Notes under the pieces: model-generated | The model's database searches: none | What the model was told of the DNA's origin: nothing | What the model saw: only the letters and a program-made list of their open reading frames with translations | Program-made: the position numbers and the translations under genes | Assembly (NCBI GenBank): GCA_017307505.1 | Contig: JAFKEE010000041.1 | Coordinates: 1-64,000 of the forward strand | From: Acidobacteriota bacterium | GTDB lineage: Bacteria > Acidobacteriota > Terriglobia > Bryobacterales > Bryobacteraceae | DNA: 64,000 nucleotides | Direction of reading: 5' to 3' | Shown: piece after piece, positions 61,433-64,000 of the stretch | Layout of the letters: each line of letters starts with the position of its first letter | Numbering within the stretch: position 1 is the stretch's first letter

Positions 61433-62185
61433 CTACTTCGCAACCGTGGCTTCCCAGCCACACTGACGCGGGTCCCGGCACCAGTCGGCCGTCCCTTTGA
61501 TCGTCTTCCCATCCGGCTGCACCGTGCCCCGCAGGTACTTTCGCCGCCCCTGATGGAAGATCAGCACTACCCGGCCCGACATCGTTCCCAGCACGAACGA
61601 GCCCTTGGCCTGCGCCCCGTCGGCTTTGTTCTTGTACTCGAATTCGATCGGCTCGCCCGGTGCCTTCGGTACGGTCCAGGTTCCGTAGTAGTCGTAGCCT
61701 TCGTTCGTGAAGTCGTGGACTTTCCAGACCTTGCCGAGATCGTCCATCGAAAGCGAACGCGATGCCGAATACTTCCGGGCTACCTCGGTGGGTGGCGGCT
61801 GCAGGTCCGTTTGCGCGGTCCAACCACAGTGACTGCCCGCCGGGCAGGGTTCCACGGTACCCCGGATCGTCCGGCCGTCCAGCCCGATGGTCCCCACCAT
61901 CTTGGCGGTTGAGTCCGGAATCGAGAGCACGATCCGGTTGCCGGTCCAGGAAATCACCGTCACCCTGGAGAAAACATGCTGTTTGGTGACCCGGTTGATG
62001 TAGTCGACATCAAACGTGTTGCTGTCGCCCATCCGCGTCCACTTGCCGTCCAGATCGGCCGCGGGCAGAATCCACTGGTGGACCTTCCACTGCCGGCCCA
62101 GATCCATTGGCTTTTTAGCGGGTTGCGCCGCCAAACCACACATTCCAATCACCCACCCAAACGCCCACACTGCGAGCCGTTTCAT
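61433..62185 (-). CDS. secreted protein with an internal tandem duplication
   Basis: 250 residues with a signal peptide (MKRLAVWAFGWVIGMCGLAAQ). The mature part consists of two related units, about residues 29-124 and 150-246. Each begins with an LG..WKVH motif, has a strand-rich centre and ends in GT..xC-x5-CGW.A (C114/C120 and C236/C242). The paired cysteines probably form disulfides in the periplasm. I do not recognise the family. It lies just upstream of the phosphoesterase gene and 16 bp after the TsaC-type gene on the same strand. Confidence 0.7.
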   Translation of the reverse strand: MKRLAVWAFGWVIGMCGLAAQPAKKPMDLGRQWKVHQWILPAADLDGKWTRMGDSNTFDVDYINRVTKQHVFSRVTVISWTGNRIVLSIPDSTAKMVGTIGLDGRTIRGTVEPCPAGSHCGWTAQTDLQPPPTEVARKYSASRSLSMDDLGKVWKVHDFTNEGYDYYGTWTVPKAPGEPIEFEYKNKADGAQAKGSFVLGTMSGRVVLIFHQGRRKYLRGTVQPDGKTIKGTADWCRDPRQCGWEATVAK

Positions 62186-62201
62186 CGTTGCCGGTTGTAC
62201 C

Positions 62202-62840
62202 TCATGCCCCTTTCAGGCATTCCGCAATCTCTTTTTCCTGGATGCTGCCGGATTTGATCAGGCGCCAGTACGGCTCCGTAATGTCTACCGTCGTTGAACC
62301 CGTGCCAATGCAGACGCCGCCGTCCAGCACGAGATCCACTCGCCCATCCATGGTCCCGAATACCTCAATGCCGGTCTGGCAGGTCGGCTGGCCGCTGACA
62401 TTCGCGCTGGTCGAAATCAACGGCTGGCCCATCCAGTCGATCAGTGCCTGCGCCACCCGCGACCGCGATTGCCGCAGCGCCAGACGCCCCGTGTTTCCCG
62501 TCACTTTCAGCGGAACCTTGGCCGACGCGGGCACAATGATCGTCAACGGACCGGGCCAGAACCGACGCGCCAACAGGTAGAACCGGGCCGGCAGCTCGGT
62601 CACCAGGTCTTCCGCCATCAGGAAATCACTCACCAGGAGAGGCAACGACCGGTGCGGCTCGCGACCCTTCGCGGCGAACACTCTCCCCACGGCATGCAGG
62701 TTGAACGGATCCGCCACCAGCGTATACAGCGCATCCGTGGGGATCGCCACAATCTCGCCCCGCCGCAGGGCAACCGCCGCGCGTTCAATCGCTTCAACGC
62801 TGGGTTGGTCGGAATTGATTTCAATCAGATCTGTCGCCAC
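62202..62840 (-). CDS. L-threonylcarbamoyladenylate synthase (TsaC/Sua5/YrdC family)
   Basis: 212 residues, GTG start with AGGTG upstream. The YrdC fold is shown by IPTDALYTLVADPF, KGREPHRSLPLLV, FWPGPLTIIVP and PLISTSANVSGQP. It makes threonylcarbamoyl-AMP from threonine, bicarbonate and ATP for the t6A37 modification of ANN-decoding tRNAs. It is the short type without a Sua5 C-terminal domain. It follows the methyltransferase/reductase gene with 29 bp between them. Confidence 0.92.
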   Translation of the reverse strand: MATDLIEINSDQPSVEAIERAAVALRRGEIVAIPTDALYTLVADPFNLHAVGRVFAAKGREPHRSLPLLVSDFLMAEDLVTELPARFYLLARRFWPGPLTIIVPASAKVPLKVTGNTGRLALRQSRSRVAQALIDWMGQPLISTSANVSGQPTCQTGIEVFGTMDGRVDLVLDGGVCIGTGSTTVDITEPYWRLIKSGSIQEKEIAECLKGA

Positions 62841-62869
62841 TCGTTCACCTGTCCGCGGAAGCCGTCAGT

Positions 62870-64000
62870 CTAGCGCGACCCGATGGCCTGGGCAACCTCT
62901 ACCGCCATGGTGTAGCGGCCAAACGGCGCGCTCAACTGCACGCCGTCCACCATGTGCCGGACGTGCCCCACCATCTCCTGCGCAATCCGGATCCCTTCGG
63001 CACGCGCTTTCTCCGGATCTTCCACGCCGCGCATCCGGTTCATGTACTCATCCGGAACCGGCACACGCAGTTCGTTCACCATGAACTCCGCATTGCGGAA
63101 CGAGGTCAGGGGCCAGATCCCCGTAATCACCGGAATCCGGAATCCCTCGATCTTCTTGAGAAACCGCTCCACCTGCCGGATGTCGAACACCGGCTGCGTC
63201 ACGATGTACTCGGCGCCGGCCTGCACCTTCCATTCGGTCCTGCGGATCTCTTCCTCAATGTTCAGGGCGCCCGGATTGGCCCCTACGCCCAGCAGCAACG
63301 ACGTCTGGGAACCTATTGGATTTCCGCCAATATCCAGGCCATGGTTCAAGTTGTTGACGATGTTCGTCAGGCCGATCGAATCCACATCGAAGACAGCCGT
63401 CGCATCCGGATACGACCCCATGCGCGGCGGATCCCCGGTGATGCAGATCAGGTTGCGGATCCCGGCCGCATGCGCGCCCAGCAGTTCGCTCTGAATGCCC
63501 AGGATGTTCCGGTCGCGGCAGCAGAAATGGAGCACCGATTCGATGCCTGCATCCCGCTCAATCAACTGGCACGTCACCTGGGCCGACATGCGGGCGCTGG
63601 CCCGCGGGCCGTCCGGGACGTTGATTACGTCGATTCCGGCTTCCTTGCAGAGCCTGGCGCCGGCCACTTCCTTCGCCGGATCCACACCGCGCGGCGGCAG
63701 AATCTCCACGAAGGCCACAAACTTTCCGGCCGCCAGCTTGGCGCCCAGCGACGACTTCTGCGCCACCGGCACCTTTTCCATGGCCTTCACTTTGGCCTTC
63801 GGCTCTTCCACCGTCACGCTGAGCTTATGGATGCCCGGCTGCAGCGACCGTGCTTCGCTCTTGATGCTCTTGATGTGCTCCGGCGTGGTGCCGCAGCAGC
63901 CGCCCACCATCTTGACCCCGGCCCACAGCATCCGCCGCGCATACTGCGCCAGATACTCCGGCGAGCTCAGATAGATCGCACGACCTTCGACCTGCGTCGG
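62870..64000 (-). CDS. bifunctional homocysteine S-methyltransferase/methylenetetrahydrofolate reductase, C-terminal part
   Basis: The frame is open to the right edge, so the N-terminus is outside the window. About 377 residues remain. The first 30 residues end a homocysteine S-methyltransferase domain with the zinc-ligand motif GGCCGTTPEH. After a short linker comes a methylenetetrahydrofolate reductase domain (FVEILPPRGVDP, NVPDGPRASARMS, LICITGDPPRMGSYPDA, ITGIWPLTS). The fusion couples 5-methyl-THF production to methionine synthesis. Confidence 0.93.
   Translation of the reverse strand, partial: PTQVEGRAIYLSSPEYLAQYARRMLWAGVKMVGGCCGTTPEHIKSIKSEARSLQPGIHKLSVTVEEPKAKVKAMEKVPVAQKSSLGAKLAAGKFVAFVEILPPRGVDPAKEVAGARLCKEAGIDVINVPDGPRASARMSAQVTCQLIERDAGIESVLHFCCRDRNILGIQSELLGAHAAGIRNLICITGDPPRMGSYPDATAVFDVDSIGLTNIVNNLNHGLDIGGNPIGSQTSLLLGVGANPGALNIEEEIRRTEWKVQAGAEYIVTQPVFDIRQVERFLKKIEGFRIPVITGIWPLTSFRNAEFMVNELRVPVPDEYMNRMRGVEDPEKARAEGIRIAQEMVGHVRHMVDGVQLSAPFGRYTMAVEVAQAIGSR

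Noticed and set aside
61246-61512. 88-codon minus-strand frame overlapping the end of the tandem-repeat protein gene
   Set aside because: Its N-terminal half is Arg/Pro-rich and overlaps a well-supported gene in another frame; no convincing internal start.
1-64000. CRISPR arrays, intact insertion sequences or prophage
   Set aside because: No regularly spaced repeats, transposase, integrase or phage structural genes were seen on either strand.

Overview
The window is a GC-rich bacterial chromosomal segment. Several things suggest an Acidobacteriota member, probably of the Bryobacterales/Solibacter type: an Oar-like TonB receptor with a carboxypeptidase-regulatory plug extension, a FlgO-like/TPR regulator, an ECF sigma factor paired with a Ser/Thr kinase carrying TPRs, a beta-propeller (Y_Y_Y) sensor kinase, several secreted polysaccharide enzymes, and Tat-exported Gfo/Idh/MocA and TIM-barrel proteins. 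This placement is an inference from gene content; no rRNA is present.

Layout. 1-1782: tail of an unknown protein, then a DUF3037/HipA-like kinase pair. 1822-5456: HDOD response regulator and multi-PAS hybrid histidine kinase. 5576-7770: 4-hydroxyphenylpyruvate dioxygenase overlapping a HisC-type aminotransferase (probable tyrosine catabolism). 7889-10395: Tat-exported oxidoreductase and sugar isomerase-like protein. 10505-13652: two convergent TPR proteins. 13814-17023: large TonB-dependent receptor with its own terminator. 17170-27021: catabolic region with an IclR regulator, an SDR, a six-hairpin glycosidase-like enzyme, a split DMT transporter, RraA-like and amidohydrolase proteins, and an opposing operon of cyclase, aspartoacylase-like and enolase-superfamily genes. 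27207-31770: hemerythrin, dCMP deaminase, and the PLP biosynthesis unit pdxR-pdxS-pdxT, then an ArsC/LMW-PTP protein. 31819-33303: tRNA-Leu(CAG), a perfect terminator, and a small eroded island: an AbiEi-type antitoxin with a palindromic operator, an internally deleted AbiEii-type toxin, and a stop-riddled fragment resembling the N-terminus of TOTE conflict-system proteins.

33563-37116: sensor kinase/NarL-type regulator pair. 37531-44072: polysaccharide/sugar locus (GH16, FAD enzyme, GH31, MFS). 44207-47169: DJ-1/PfpI protein, Ser/Thr kinase and ECF sigma factor. 47474-50713: secreted M4 metalloprotease. 50788-57559: complete RND efflux operon (inner-membrane pump, adaptor, TolC) divergent from an ArsR-type regulator, with palindromes between. 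57658-61158: methyltransferase, a protein joining a degenerate MPN/JAMM-like domain to a degenerate ExeA-like ATPase, a small membrane protein, and a YmdB-family phosphoesterase. 61433-64000: secreted protein built from a tandem duplication, a TsaC/Sua5 tRNA-modification enzyme, and the C-terminal part of a homocysteine methyltransferase/methylenetetrahydrofolate reductase fusion running off the right edge.

The most unusual parts are the decayed defence island beside tRNA-Leu, the MPN-ExeA fusion with both active sites altered, the uncharacterised catabolic gene set at 17-27 kb, and several genes whose -10 element lies so close to the start codon that leaderless mRNAs are expected.
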